A model generated the notes under the pieces. That model made no database searches. It was not told the DNA's origin and saw only the letters and a list, made by a program, of their open reading frames with translations. The translations under genes were made by a program, and so were the position numbers. A DNA stretch of 64,000 nt from contig NZ_PNFD01000001.1 in the NCBI RefSeq assembly GCF_003254645.1, positions 1,116,001 to 1,180,000 on the forward strand, given 5' to 3'. The DNA is from Microbacterium suaedae (GTDB lineage: Bacteria > Actinomycetota > Actinomycetes > Actinomycetales > Microbacteriaceae). Shown here in pieces: positions 26,276 to 34,833 of the stretch. The stretch's first letter is position 1. Each line of letters starts with the position of its first letter.

Positions 26276-29200
26276 AGCCAGACACAGTCCCGCAGCGAGA
26301 TCCGCCTCCCAGACGCCCCTGCCGAGCAGGCCGACCTCCTCGCCGATGGCGGCGTCGCATGCTGGAGCGAGCCGGTGACGATCGACACGTACGAGGCGGG
26401 GGAACCCGACCCGTATCCCCTGTTCCTCGACCGGCGCGTCTACCAGGGGTCCAGCGGGAAGGTCTACCCGCTGCCGATGATCGACAGCGTCGCACACGAG
26501 AAGCACCCGAGAACGTGGGAGGCGATCCATCTCGAGAACGCCTACGTCCGGCTGATGCTGCTCCCCGAGCTGGGCGGGCGGATCCACATCGGCTACGACA
26601 AGGTCGCCGGCTACGACTTCCTCTACCGCAACAACGTCATCAAGCCCGCGCTCGTCGGCCTCGCGGGGCCGTGGATCTCGGGTGGCATCGAGTTCAACTG
26701 GCCGCAGCATCACCGCCCCGCGACCTTCCTGCCCACCGAGACGCACATCGAACGCGAGGACGATGGCGCCGTCGTCGTGTGGCACAGCGATCTGGACCCT
26801 CTCCAGCGGATGAGGGGCACGCACGGTGTGCGCCTGCGCCCCGCGTCATCGGCGATCGAGCTCGACGTCGCGCTGCACAACCGCACGGACACGACGCAGA
26901 CCTTCCTCTGGTGGGCGAACGTCGCTGCCGCCGCCCACGAGCGGTACCAGTCGTTCTTCCCCGACGACGTGCGCTTCGTCGCCGACCACGCACGCCGCGC
27001 CATCACCGCGTTCCCGCGCGCTGACCGGGCGTACTACGGAGTCGACTACCCCGCTCTCGCCGCGGAACGCGACGGTGGTGATCGTCTCGACTGCTACAGC
27101 AGCATCCCCGTGCCGACGTCCTACATGATCACCGACACCGAGGACGAGTTCTTTGGCGGCTACGACCACGCCCACGACGCGGGATTCGTGCACTGGGCCG
27201 ACCGTTCGGTGTCTCCGGGCAAGAAGCAGTGGACGTGGGGCGATGGGGCCATCGGGCGAGCCTGGGACGCCCAGCTGACCGATGACGACGGCCCGTACGT
27301 CGAGCTCATGGCGGGTGTGTTCACCGACAATCAGCCCGACTTCAGTTGGTTGCTCCCCGGCGAGACCAAGCGGTTTCGCCAGCTGTGGTATCCGATCCAT
27401 GCCACGGGTCCGGTGCGCCAGGCGACCCCGGAGGGAGCGATCGGAGTGCGGACGGAAGACGGGCGCCTGCGCATCACCGCGATCACCACGACGCCGGTGG
27501 CCGGCGCCATCGTGGAGGTCACGTCTCAGGGTCGCTCGCTCGCGCGTTGGGAGCGGGATCTCGCGCCCGACTCTGTTCTGTCGGAGAGCTTTGACGCGTC
27601 GGACGAACACGGGCTCGAGGTGTTCGTCCGCCAGGGCGATCGCTACCTCGTCGCCTGGCGCTCGCGCGAGGCGCCCGCCGCGGAGCCGTGGGTCGCCACG
27701 GCCCCGGACGAGCCCGAGCGCATCGGCTCGGCCGACGAGCTGCTCGTCACGGCGACGCACCTCCTCCAGTATCGGCACCCCTCGCGGTCCCCCGAGCCCT
27801 ATCTTCGCGAGGCGCTGCGCCGGGACCCGGGCGACGCACGCGCGTCGCGTGGGCTCGGCGAGTGGCATCTGCGTCGAGGTGAGTACGCCGAGGCCCGCGC
27901 CCTGCTCGAGGTCTCCGTCGCCCGCGAGACGCTTCGCAACCTGAACCCGCGCGACGGCGAGGCCTCCTATCTGCTCGCCCTCGCCTGCGAGCACCTCGGC
28001 GACCTCGACGCCGCCGATCGCTGGTTCGGCAAGGCCGCATGGAATGCCGCGTGGGCGGCCCCGGCCCACCTCGCGCGCGCTCGGATCGCGCTGCGCGGGG
28101 GACGCCGCGCGGCTGCCGCGCAGCTCGCCCGCGACGCCCGGGGGATCCCCGAGGCCCGCCGGATCGTGCTGCTCGCCGAGGAACGCGGATCCGCGGACGT
28201 GCTCGAGGCCCTCGGCGACGACCCTCTCGATGCTTCTCTCCGCGCCTGGGCCGGCGAGGCGCCGTCGGATGCCCGCACACCCCTCGACATCGGCGCGGAG
28301 TTCGCGCGCGCCGGGGCCATCGATGTCGCGCTCTCCGTCACCGACGTGTCTGTGTGCGACGTCCCGGCGGCGGGTCTCGCGGGCCCGATCCGGCACTACC
28401 TGCGCGCCCACTGGCTCGATCGAATCGACGATATTCGCGCCGCCGCCGAGCGGCGAGCCGCGCGGGAGGCGGATCCGACGCTCGCGTTTCCCGCCGGACT
28501 CGAGCAGTACGACGCACTCGTCGCCGCCCGGGCCGCGGACCCCTCCGATCGAACGGCCGCGGCCCTTCTCGGGATGTGGCTGCTCGACGCCGGGCGCCTC
28601 CCCGACGCGCTCCGAGCTCTCGAAGACGCCTGCTCCCCGAACGGGAACGACCCGGTCGCCTGGCGCAACCTCGCCATCGCCCGAGCCGGCAGCGGAGATG
28701 CTGCGGGAGCCGACCACGCATACGCCCGCGCGCTCGCGATCCGCCCCGACGCTCGCCTCGTCTATGAGCGCGATGTGCTGGCGGCCGGCGCGGGCGTCGC
28801 CGCCTCGCGCCGCCTCGATCTGCTCCGCGAGCACGCCGACACCCTGGACTCACGCGATGACCTCGCTCTGCGTCACGTCGAGCTCCTGCTCGACAACGGC
28901 CTTCTGGGCGAGGCCGAGCACCTCCTCCGCACCCGGCGCTTCCGGCCATTCGAGGGCGGCGAAGGCCGGGTCATCGCCGCGTTCGACCGCGCCCAGTGCC
29001 GCCGTGCCGCACTGCTGATCCCCGCCGAACCAGCGCGTGCTGTCGCCCTTCTCGAGACGGGCATCGAACCTCCGTCCACGCTCGGCGAGGGCCGGCACCC
29101 CGCCGATGTTCCCGTCGAGCGGTTCGTGCTCCTCGGCGACGCTCACGCAGCCGTCGGAGACCTCGACCGCGCGAGGACGGCATGGCACCGCGCGGTCGCG

Positions 29201-29491
29201 CAGACGCCGCTCGCCGTCGTCCCGCGGACCGCCGGCGAGCACACATTCTGGGAAGGCGTCGCCCATCTCCGTCTCGGCGAGGACGCGGCAGCGGCGACGG
29301 CCTGGTCGAGGCTCGAGACCCGCGCCGCGGAGCTGCGCGCCGCCGGCGATACGGTCGACCACTTCGAGACATCGCACCCCGAGCTGGCGCCGTTCACCAC
29401 CGACACGACCGCCGCGCGCGCGGCCCGCGCCGCCCGGTTCGACGAGCTCGCTGCGTGCGGACGCGCGCAGCAGGAAGGACACATCGCATGA
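26273..29491 (+). CDS. DUF5107 and tetratricopeptide-repeat protein
   Basis: 1072-aa cytoplasmic protein. Residues ~20-390 match the DUF5107 pattern, a galactose-mutarotase-like beta-sandwich (LMLLPELGGRIHIGYDK, GGIEFNWPQHHRP, WADRSVSPGKKQWTWGDG). From about residue 480 to the end, degenerate TPR helices predominate (YLREALRRDPGDARASRGLGEWHLRRGEY and similar). Proteins of this design occur next to glycosidases; their reaction is not known, though sugar binding or epimerisation is plausible from the fold. The stop overlaps the next gene by ATGA. It is divergent from the AraC regulator. Confidence 0.85.
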   Translation: MSQTQSRSEIRLPDAPAEQADLLADGGVACWSEPVTIDTYEAGEPDPYPLFLDRRVYQGSSGKVYPLPMIDSVAHEKHPRTWEAIHLENAYVRLMLLPELGGRIHIGYDKVAGYDFLYRNNVIKPALVGLAGPWISGGIEFNWPQHHRPATFLPTETHIEREDDGAVVVWHSDLDPLQRMRGTHGVRLRPASSAIELDVALHNRTDTTQTFLWWANVAAAAHERYQSFFPDDVRFVADHARRAITAFPRADRAYYGVDYPALAAERDGGDRLDCYSSIPVPTSYMITDTEDEFFGGYDHAHDAGFVHWADRSVSPGKKQWTWGDGAIGRAWDAQLTDDDGPYVELMAGVFTDNQPDFSWLLPGETKRFRQLWYPIHATGPVRQATPEGAIGVRTEDGRLRITAITTTPVAGAIVEVTSQGRSLARWERDLAPDSVLSESFDASDEHGLEVFVRQGDRYLVAWRSREAPAAEPWVATAPDEPERIGSADELLVTATHLLQYRHPSRSPEPYLREALRRDPGDARASRGLGEWHLRRGEYAEARALLEVSVARETLRNLNPRDGEASYLLALACEHLGDLDAADRWFGKAAWNAAWAAPAHLARARIALRGGRRAAAAQLARDARGIPEARRIVLLAEERGSADVLEALGDDPLDASLRAWAGEAPSDARTPLDIGAEFARAGAIDVALSVTDVSVCDVPAAGLAGPIRHYLRAHWLDRIDDIRAAAERRAAREADPTLAFPAGLEQYDALVAARAADPSDRTAAALLGMWLLDAGRLPDALRALEDACSPNGNDPVAWRNLAIARAGSGDAAGADHAYARALAIRPDARLVYERDVLAAGAGVAASRRLDLLREHADTLDSRDDLALRHVELLLDNGLLGEAEHLLRTRRFRPFEGGEGRVIAAFDRAQCRRAALLIPAEPARAVALLETGIEPPSTLGEGRHPADVPVERFVLLGDAHAAVGDLDRARTAWHRAVAQTPLAVVPRTAGEHTFWEGVAHLRLGEDAAAATAWSRLETRAAELRAAGDTVDHFETSHPELAPFTTDTTAARAARAARFDELAACGRAQQEGHIA

Positions 29492-30795
29492 CCGACCGCT
29501 ATCTCGGATCGGGGACCGTCCCGATCGACGTCTCCGGCCCGACGGGCACCATCCCCTCGCACCTCCCCGAGCGTCTCGCCATCACGCTGTGGGACTTCAG
29601 CTGGTACACGCAGGCCGGCGCCGGTCAGCCCTACGCCGATCTCGACGCCGCGGTCGCCGACGCCGCCTCACTCGGCTACAACGCGATCCGCATCTGCGCG
29701 GCCCCTCTGCTGCTCTCACACTCGCTCGGCCTCGCCGATCTCGCCCAGGATCTTCCGATCGAGGGCCTCGGCGCGTCGCCCACCGGAGGCTTCTACGGCC
29801 AGCGCACGCGCTGGTACGACGCGCCCGGCGGGTTTCGCGTCGACGTCCGGGAGCGCCTGGATCGGCTGTTCCGGGCAGCCGAGCGAAACAACATGGTGAT
29901 CCTCCTCGCGAGCTGGGAGTATCAGCAGTCTCCGGCGTTCTCCGCGGATCCGCGCTGGTTCGAGACGATCGACTCCGTCTCACTCGCCGATCGCTACGAC
30001 GCCCTCGCGGCGGCATGGCAGGACCTCATCGGCTGGCTGAGCGATCGCGGCCACCGGCAGCGCATTGCGATGGTCGAGATGCACAACGAGGTCGACTTCT
30101 CGATCCTCCCCGACCTCGCCGGCGAGCGAGCGCGCGCGGCCGTCGCAGACCTCCGCGACGCCCACCCGGATCTGCTCATCACGGCGAGCTACGGAAAGCC
30201 GCCGCATCTCGCGATGCATCGGGTGCCCGCCGAACTCGGCGCCGCACAGTTCCACGTGTACAGCTACGGCGTCCTCGACGAGCTGCAGAAGCGCATCGAC
30301 ATCCGGTCGGAGGGCACAGAGGGATTCCCCAACGAGGCTCTTCAGTCCCTGCTGCGCGACGATGCGCCCTCGTTCGCCGAATACGGCTGCCCGGCGGAGT
30401 GGAAGTTGCGCGCGACCGTCGTGACGGACCAGATGGTGTACGGATACGACTGGGTGGATCCGCGCGCGTGGGACGCGTGGCTCAACGAGCACTATCCCGC
30501 GTTCGCGGCGGTCATGCACCGCGAGATCGAGTCGCGCGTCATCGCCGTCGCCGAGTGGGCAAGGTGGCGATCCGTCCCCGCCGTGATCGGCGAGGGATGG
30601 ATCGGATACACGCCGCGCGACGGATCCTTCGAAGAGGGCGAGACGGGCCGTGCGCTCGCGGAGCACGGGATCCGAACCGCGCTCGCACACGGCGTGTGGG
30701 GCGTCGTCCTCTCATCGAATGCCGCACCCCATCATCCGATGTGGCAGCAGCGCGACTGGCAGGCGCGCGTGAACGCCGAGATCCTGTCGACCTGA
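29488..30795 (+). CDS. Cellulase-like glycoside hydrolase (clan GH-A)
   Basis: 435-aa TIM-barrel protein of the sugar-binding cellulase-like type. Probable acid/base Asn200-Glu201 is in VEMHNEVDF and probable nucleophile Glu369 in AVIGEGWIGY, with the clan GH-A order. No signal peptide, so the substrate is an imported oligosaccharide. ATG 29488 overlaps the DUF5107 stop (ATGA), so the two are produced together and may act as partners. The GH family number cannot be set by eye. The gene ends 13 nt from a convergent toxin-like gene. Confidence 0.75.
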   Translation: MTDRYLGSGTVPIDVSGPTGTIPSHLPERLAITLWDFSWYTQAGAGQPYADLDAAVADAASLGYNAIRICAAPLLLSHSLGLADLAQDLPIEGLGASPTGGFYGQRTRWYDAPGGFRVDVRERLDRLFRAAERNNMVILLASWEYQQSPAFSADPRWFETIDSVSLADRYDALAAAWQDLIGWLSDRGHRQRIAMVEMHNEVDFSILPDLAGERARAAVADLRDAHPDLLITASYGKPPHLAMHRVPAELGAAQFHVYSYGVLDELQKRIDIRSEGTEGFPNEALQSLLRDDAPSFAEYGCPAEWKLRATVVTDQMVYGYDWVDPRAWDAWLNEHYPAFAAVMHREIESRVIAVAEWARWRSVPAVIGEGWIGYTPRDGSFEEGETGRALAEHGIRTALAHGVWGVVLSSNAAPHHPMWQQRDWQARVNAEILST

Positions 30796-30808
30796 TCGCA
30801 CTCCCGCT

Positions 30809-31576
30809 CTACCGGAAGTGCCCGCGCTCGAGGTGGCTCGCGAAGCCGGCGTCGTGGATCGACACGTTCGCGGCGCCGAGGTCGACCGTCGTGAGGGCGT
30901 CTCGGGCGGCCGCCGTGAGGTCGTCCCATCCGATGAGCGGCTGCGTTCCTCCGACGTTCTCGGTCTCCCAGATCGTGTGGTTCAGCGGCCACGTGTGGTA
31001 GTAAGCGATCGTCGGGTGCGTCCCCTCGGTGTTCGCGGTCGTCGCGTCGACGTGCGTGTACGAGCCGTGGCGGAAGAACGAGAGCTTCTCGATCTGCGGC
31101 TCGGCCGCGTGCGGATCGTCGACCCACACGAGCACGTGCTCCCAGTCGTGTCGGTGCCCGAGGCCCGACGATGGCGAGTCCTTCGGGAAGTACCAGGCGT
31201 ACATGATCGCGTAGTCGTCACCGTTCCATCCGGCGCGCGTGTACACCTGGCCGGTGCTGCTGTCGCAGTCGCCGCTCGCGGATCCGGACGCGGCGAGTCC
31301 GCCGCCCGTGTTGCCCGCCGCGTCGACGACAGGGAACGGCACGCAGCCCGTGCGCACCTCGAGGAACGGCTGGAATCGCTTCGCGAGCCGCTGGTCGAGC
31401 GTCGTCGGCGCGAGCTCGTCGAAGCCGACGACCTCATCGTGGCCGATGACCTGCCCCTGCGTCTGCATCGTCTCGGTCAAGGTGCTCTCCTTCATCTCCG
31501 CGGCGTGTGCGGAGGCCCCCGTGGCGATCACGAGTCCCGCCGTGAGGATCGCCGTCGTCGCTCCTGCTCGTCTCAT
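30809..31576 (-). CDS. Secreted necrosis-inducing protein (NPP1/NLP family)
   Basis: 255-aa exported protein. Signal peptide residues 1-26 (ILTAGLVIATGASAHAA). The NLP hallmark heptapeptide GHRHDWE is intact at residues 140-146, preceded by AWYFPKD (127-133), and the conserved Cys pair is Cys78 and Cys104. Metal-binding His/Asp/Glu of the heptapeptide are required for toxicity in characterised NLPs, which bind plant sphingolipids and damage dicot membranes. Length matches the family. SD GAAGGGA precedes the ATG. No secretion or regulatory partner is adjacent. Confidence 0.93.
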   Translation of the reverse strand: MRRAGATTAILTAGLVIATGASAHAAEMKESTLTETMQTQGQVIGHDEVVGFDELAPTTLDQRLAKRFQPFLEVRTGCVPFPVVDAAGNTGGGLAASGSASGDCDSSTGQVYTRAGWNGDDYAIMYAWYFPKDSPSSGLGHRHDWEHVLVWVDDPHAAEPQIEKLSFFRHGSYTHVDATTANTEGTHPTIAYYHTWPLNHTIWETENVGGTQPLIGWDDLTAAARDALTTVDLGAANVSIHDAGFASHLERGHFR

Positions 31577-31601
31577 GTCTCGTCCCTTCGTCGTGCCGTC
31601 T

Positions 31602-31615
31602 GCTGGGATCCCAGC
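31602..31615. promoter_or_regulatory. 14-bp perfect palindrome upstream of the NLP gene
   Basis: GCTGGGATCCCAGC lies 26-39 nt upstream of the NLP start, probably in the 5' leader or over the promoter. It might be an operator, but GGATCC is so common in this window that chance is a serious alternative. Confidence 0.3.
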
Positions 31616-31777
31616 CCAGCGAGCGCGGGTGACGGGAGGGCGAACGCACAGGGGAACAGATCGGGAAATCGCGACTGAAATCCGCGCGCGCGTTCAGTGG
31701 TACCGCCGGAATGCGAACGGGAGGTGACGCGATATCGCCGCATCTCGGCGGCCCCTCCTCATCTCAGAACCGCGTCA

Positions 31778-33514
31778 TCACCCGCGGCGCCGGAGCGAGA
31801 CGCGGGTCGTCCCGGGCGCGCGGCCCGTGACATAGGCACGCGGGCCTCCGAGCGCATCCGTGCCGCCGAGATACTCGTAGTCCTCGCCCGGCCGGTAGCG
31901 GGCCACGCCGGATCCGTCCGTGTCGGCCGCGATCTCGATCGCCTGCTCCCCGAGCAGGTACCGCACGGGATCCGCGCCGACGCGCACGGTGCCGTCGCCG
32001 AGATCCGTGCCGCCTTCGAATACCCCGCCGCCCGCGAACGCGAGCTCGAGCGCCCACGGCAGCGCCGGCCCCTCCTGCGAGATCTCAAGGTCGACGCCGT
32101 CCGCCGTGGGGCGCACCGCGATCGTCGTCTCGAGGCCGACGAGATCGGTCTCTCGGCGGTCGAACGCCATCGCCGCGGCGAAGCGTCCCTCGTCCACGAT
32201 CGCGTAGTCGCCGTCCGGCCGTCGGGCGGCGGGAGCGAGCGGCTGGTAGTACGCGCCCTCGAGCCGCTCCTCGAGCCGGAACTCGTCGCCCGACTCCGCG
32301 AGAGCCTGCGCCCGGAACGGGCCGAGGCCGAAGAAGTCGCGCGACAGCCGCACCGAAGTGAGCACGGCGTCGCCCGCGAACATCCGCAGGAACGTCGGAT
32401 TGTTCGCGAGGCCCGAACGGATCCGTCGGAAGCGCGGCACATCTGATCCGCCGTACACGACGAGATCGCGGGCGGACCCGCGGTCCACGACAAGCCGCGA
32501 CGCCCTCAGCCGGGCGCGACGCGGGACGGGCGGCGCGACGGGATCCGGCGCACGGCGCGCGAGCACGGGATCGAGCAGCAGATCGGCGAGGACCGTCTGC
32601 GGCTCGGCGATGCCGTCGCGTCCGGCGACCTCGGACGCCCACGCGAAGTCTGCGCGATCGCGCTCGATCGCGAGGCGGCGAAACGGCACGAGCAGCGGCG
32701 CGACGGGGAACGCCGGATCCTTCTGATCCTGCCGCCGCGAATGCACCGTCTCGACGGATCCGTCGGCATGGATCAGCTCCAGCACAGACGCGAGATTGCG
32801 CTCGACGGTGTCGTGCAGCTCGGGCCGGCGCAGGATGTCGCCGAGGGCGAGCAGCGCGGGATTCGACACGTGCGCGGCGTAGTTCGCGCTGCGCTCGGAG
32901 TACTGACCGTCTGCGTCGATATCGACGCCCTCGGCGAGCCACTCGTCGATCCGCTCGCGCACCGCGTCGTCCGGGCGGTGCCGCAGCACGCGCCCGAGGG
33001 CGGAGGCGAGCTCCCAGCGATGGTTCGGGGTGTGCACGCCGCCCGAGACGAGCGCCGGCGTCGCATCGAGGAGCACCTCATGCAGCACCTCGTGCACCTC
33101 GGCGAGCGCCGTGTGCCGCCTCGGGGGCTCGGGTGCGCGGGCGATGAGCTCGAGGACATCGCCGACGTCGCCGATCGTGAAGGCCGAGTCGGGCGGCGAT
33201 TCGACGTTGTCACCGCCTGCGAAGAGGCCCGAGGGCGTCTGCATCGCACGGAGGGCGCGGGCGTTCTCGAGCGCGCGCTCGGCGGATCCGGCGTCGCCCT
33301 CGTAGCGGCCGCCGGACGCCAGAAACGTGGCGACCAGCAGCTTCGCGCGCCGCATCGAGGCGCGGTGCGGGCCGAGGGGAGCCTCCGCGAGCTGGGGCGC
33401 ATCGGCGAGGGCGTCGACCGCGTCATCGGCGGCGGCGATCACCCGCGAGACGAAGGAGTCGTCGCTCTGAGGCACACCGCGCATCGATCTCGACATGACA
33501 CGACATTCTGCCAT
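31778..33514 (-). CDS. Protein of unknown function, possibly an alpha-toroid polysaccharide lyase/hydrolase relative
   Basis: 578 aa, cytoplasmic. The N-terminal ~300 residues are helical and Leu/Ala-rich with GVHTPNHRWELASALG and DGQYSERSANYAAHV, which recall (alpha/alpha)-toroid domains of heparinase II/III-like and related enzymes. The C-terminal ~250 residues are predicted beta strands (YYQPLAPAARRPDGDYAIVD). I do not recognise the family with certainty and see no proven catalytic site. ATG 33514 is used; ATG 33496 (MSRSMRG) is equally possible. It is divergent from the Gfo/Idh operon, so the LacI operator there may also influence it. Confidence 0.6.
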   Translation of the reverse strand: MAECRVMSRSMRGVPQSDDSFVSRVIAAADDAVDALADAPQLAEAPLGPHRASMRRAKLLVATFLASGGRYEGDAGSAERALENARALRAMQTPSGLFAGGDNVESPPDSAFTIGDVGDVLELIARAPEPPRRHTALAEVHEVLHEVLLDATPALVSGGVHTPNHRWELASALGRVLRHRPDDAVRERIDEWLAEGVDIDADGQYSERSANYAAHVSNPALLALGDILRRPELHDTVERNLASVLELIHADGSVETVHSRRQDQKDPAFPVAPLLVPFRRLAIERDRADFAWASEVAGRDGIAEPQTVLADLLLDPVLARRAPDPVAPPVPRRARLRASRLVVDRGSARDLVVYGGSDVPRFRRIRSGLANNPTFLRMFAGDAVLTSVRLSRDFFGLGPFRAQALAESGDEFRLEERLEGAYYQPLAPAARRPDGDYAIVDEGRFAAAMAFDRRETDLVGLETTIAVRPTADGVDLEISQEGPALPWALELAFAGGGVFEGGTDLGDGTVRVGADPVRYLLGEQAIEIAADTDGSGVARYRPGEDYEYLGGTDALGGPRAYVTGRAPGTTRVSLRRRG

Positions 33515-33607
33515 GGGGTGCGGCGTGCGCGGTGCGCCGAGCGCGTCCCAGTGAGTGGGCTTCGGGTATTGCTCGCGGCATGCTCATATGTCAGACTCGA
33601 TGCACCT

Positions 33608-33621
33608 GGAAAGCGCTTACC
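33608..33621. promoter_or_regulatory. LacI-type operator upstream of the Gfo/Idh-DUF993 operon
   Basis: GGAAAGCGCTTACC carries the symmetrical core AAGCGCTT, identical in core and right half to the operator at 11574-11587. A weak promoter TTGCTC, 17 nt, CAGACT (33569-33597) would place the site just downstream of the transcription start, a repressing position. The LacI gene at the end of the same operon is the natural candidate for binding. Confidence 0.7.
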
Positions 33622-33659
33622 CAATAGGCGCACCCCGACGAGAGCAAGGAAGCATCATC

Positions 33660-34829
33660 GTGACCGACACGACTCCCGCCGTCCGCGAGATCGGCATCAT
33701 CATGAACGGCGCCTCGGGGCGCATGGGATACCGCCAGCACCTCGTGCGCTCGATCCTCGCGATCCGCGACGAGGGCGGCTTCGAGCTGTCCGATGGCACC
33801 AAGGTCACGGTGCGCCCGCTGCTCGTCGGCCGCAACGAGGCAAAGCTCGCCGAGATCGCCGCCGAGCACGGCATCGAGGACTACACGACCGATCTCGACG
33901 CGGCGCTCGCCGACCCGAAGTGGGAGATCTACGGCGACTTCCTCGTCACGAAGGCGCGCGCGACGGCGCTCAAGAAGGCGATCGCCGCCGGCAAGACGAT
34001 CTACACCGAGAAGCCGACGGCCGAGTCGCTCGAGGAGTCGCTCGAGATCGCGCAGCTCGCGAAGAAGGCCGGCGTCAAGGCGGGCGTCGTCCACGACAAG
34101 CTCTACCTGCCCGGCCTGCAGAAGCTGAAGCGCCTCATCGACTCCGGCTTCTTCGGCCGGATCCTCTCGGTGCGCGGCGAGTTCGGCTACTGGGTCTTCG
34201 AGGGCGACTGGCAGCCCGCGCAGCGCCCCAGCTGGAACTACCGCGCCGAAGACGGCGGCGGCATCATCGTCGACATGTTCCCCCACTGGAACTACGTTCT
34301 CGAGAATCTGTTCGGCGACGTCAAGAGCGTCTACGCGCAGGCCGCGACGCACATCCCCGAGCGCTGGGACGAGAAGGGCGAGAAGTACGCCGCCACGGCC
34401 GAGGACGCCGCGTACGGCGTGTTCGAGCTCGAAGGTGGCGCCATCGCTCAGATCAACTCGAGCTGGACGACGCGCGTCAACCGCGACGAGCTCGTCGAGT
34501 TCCACGTCGACGGCACCCACGGATCCGCGGTCGTCGGCCTCTTCGGCGCGAAGATCCAGGAGCGCAACGCGACCCCGAAGCCCGTCTGGAACCCCGACCT
34601 CGAGGACACGCTCGACTACGACGCGACGTGGCAGAACGTGCCGACGAACGAGGTGTTCCTCAACGGCTTCCGCCAGCAGTGGCAGGACTTCCTCACGAGC
34701 TACGTCGAGGGCACCGACTACGAGTTCGACCTCCTCGCCGGCGCGCGCGGCATGCAGCTCGCCCAGGCGGGCCTCGAGTCGAACTCCTCGGGCGCCAAGG
34801 TCGCGCTCCCCGAGCTGACGCTGGACTGA
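33660..34829 (+). CDS. Gfo/Idh/MocA-family oxidoreductase
   Basis: 389-aa NAD(P)-dependent sugar or polyol dehydrogenase. An N-terminal Rossmann fold begins IGIIMNGASGRMGYRQHL, and EKP (TIYTEKPTAES) is the catalytic-lysine motif of the family. The C-terminal domain carries AEDGGGIIVDMFPHWNYVLENL. The open frame extends 105 bases upstream, but GTG 33660 follows AAGGAAG and begins just before the Rossmann strand. The neighbours (DUF993, TIM-barrel isomerase, LacI) form a tight operon; substrate unknown. Confidence 0.92.
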   Translation: MTDTTPAVREIGIIMNGASGRMGYRQHLVRSILAIRDEGGFELSDGTKVTVRPLLVGRNEAKLAEIAAEHGIEDYTTDLDAALADPKWEIYGDFLVTKARATALKKAIAAGKTIYTEKPTAESLEESLEIAQLAKKAGVKAGVVHDKLYLPGLQKLKRLIDSGFFGRILSVRGEFGYWVFEGDWQPAQRPSWNYRAEDGGGIIVDMFPHWNYVLENLFGDVKSVYAQAATHIPERWDEKGEKYAATAEDAAYGVFELEGGAIAQINSSWTTRVNRDELVEFHVDGTHGSAVVGLFGAKIQERNATPKPVWNPDLEDTLDYDATWQNVPTNEVFLNGFRQQWQDFLTSYVEGTDYEFDLLAGARGMQLAQAGLESNSSGAKVALPELTLD

Positions 34830-34833
34830 TCTC

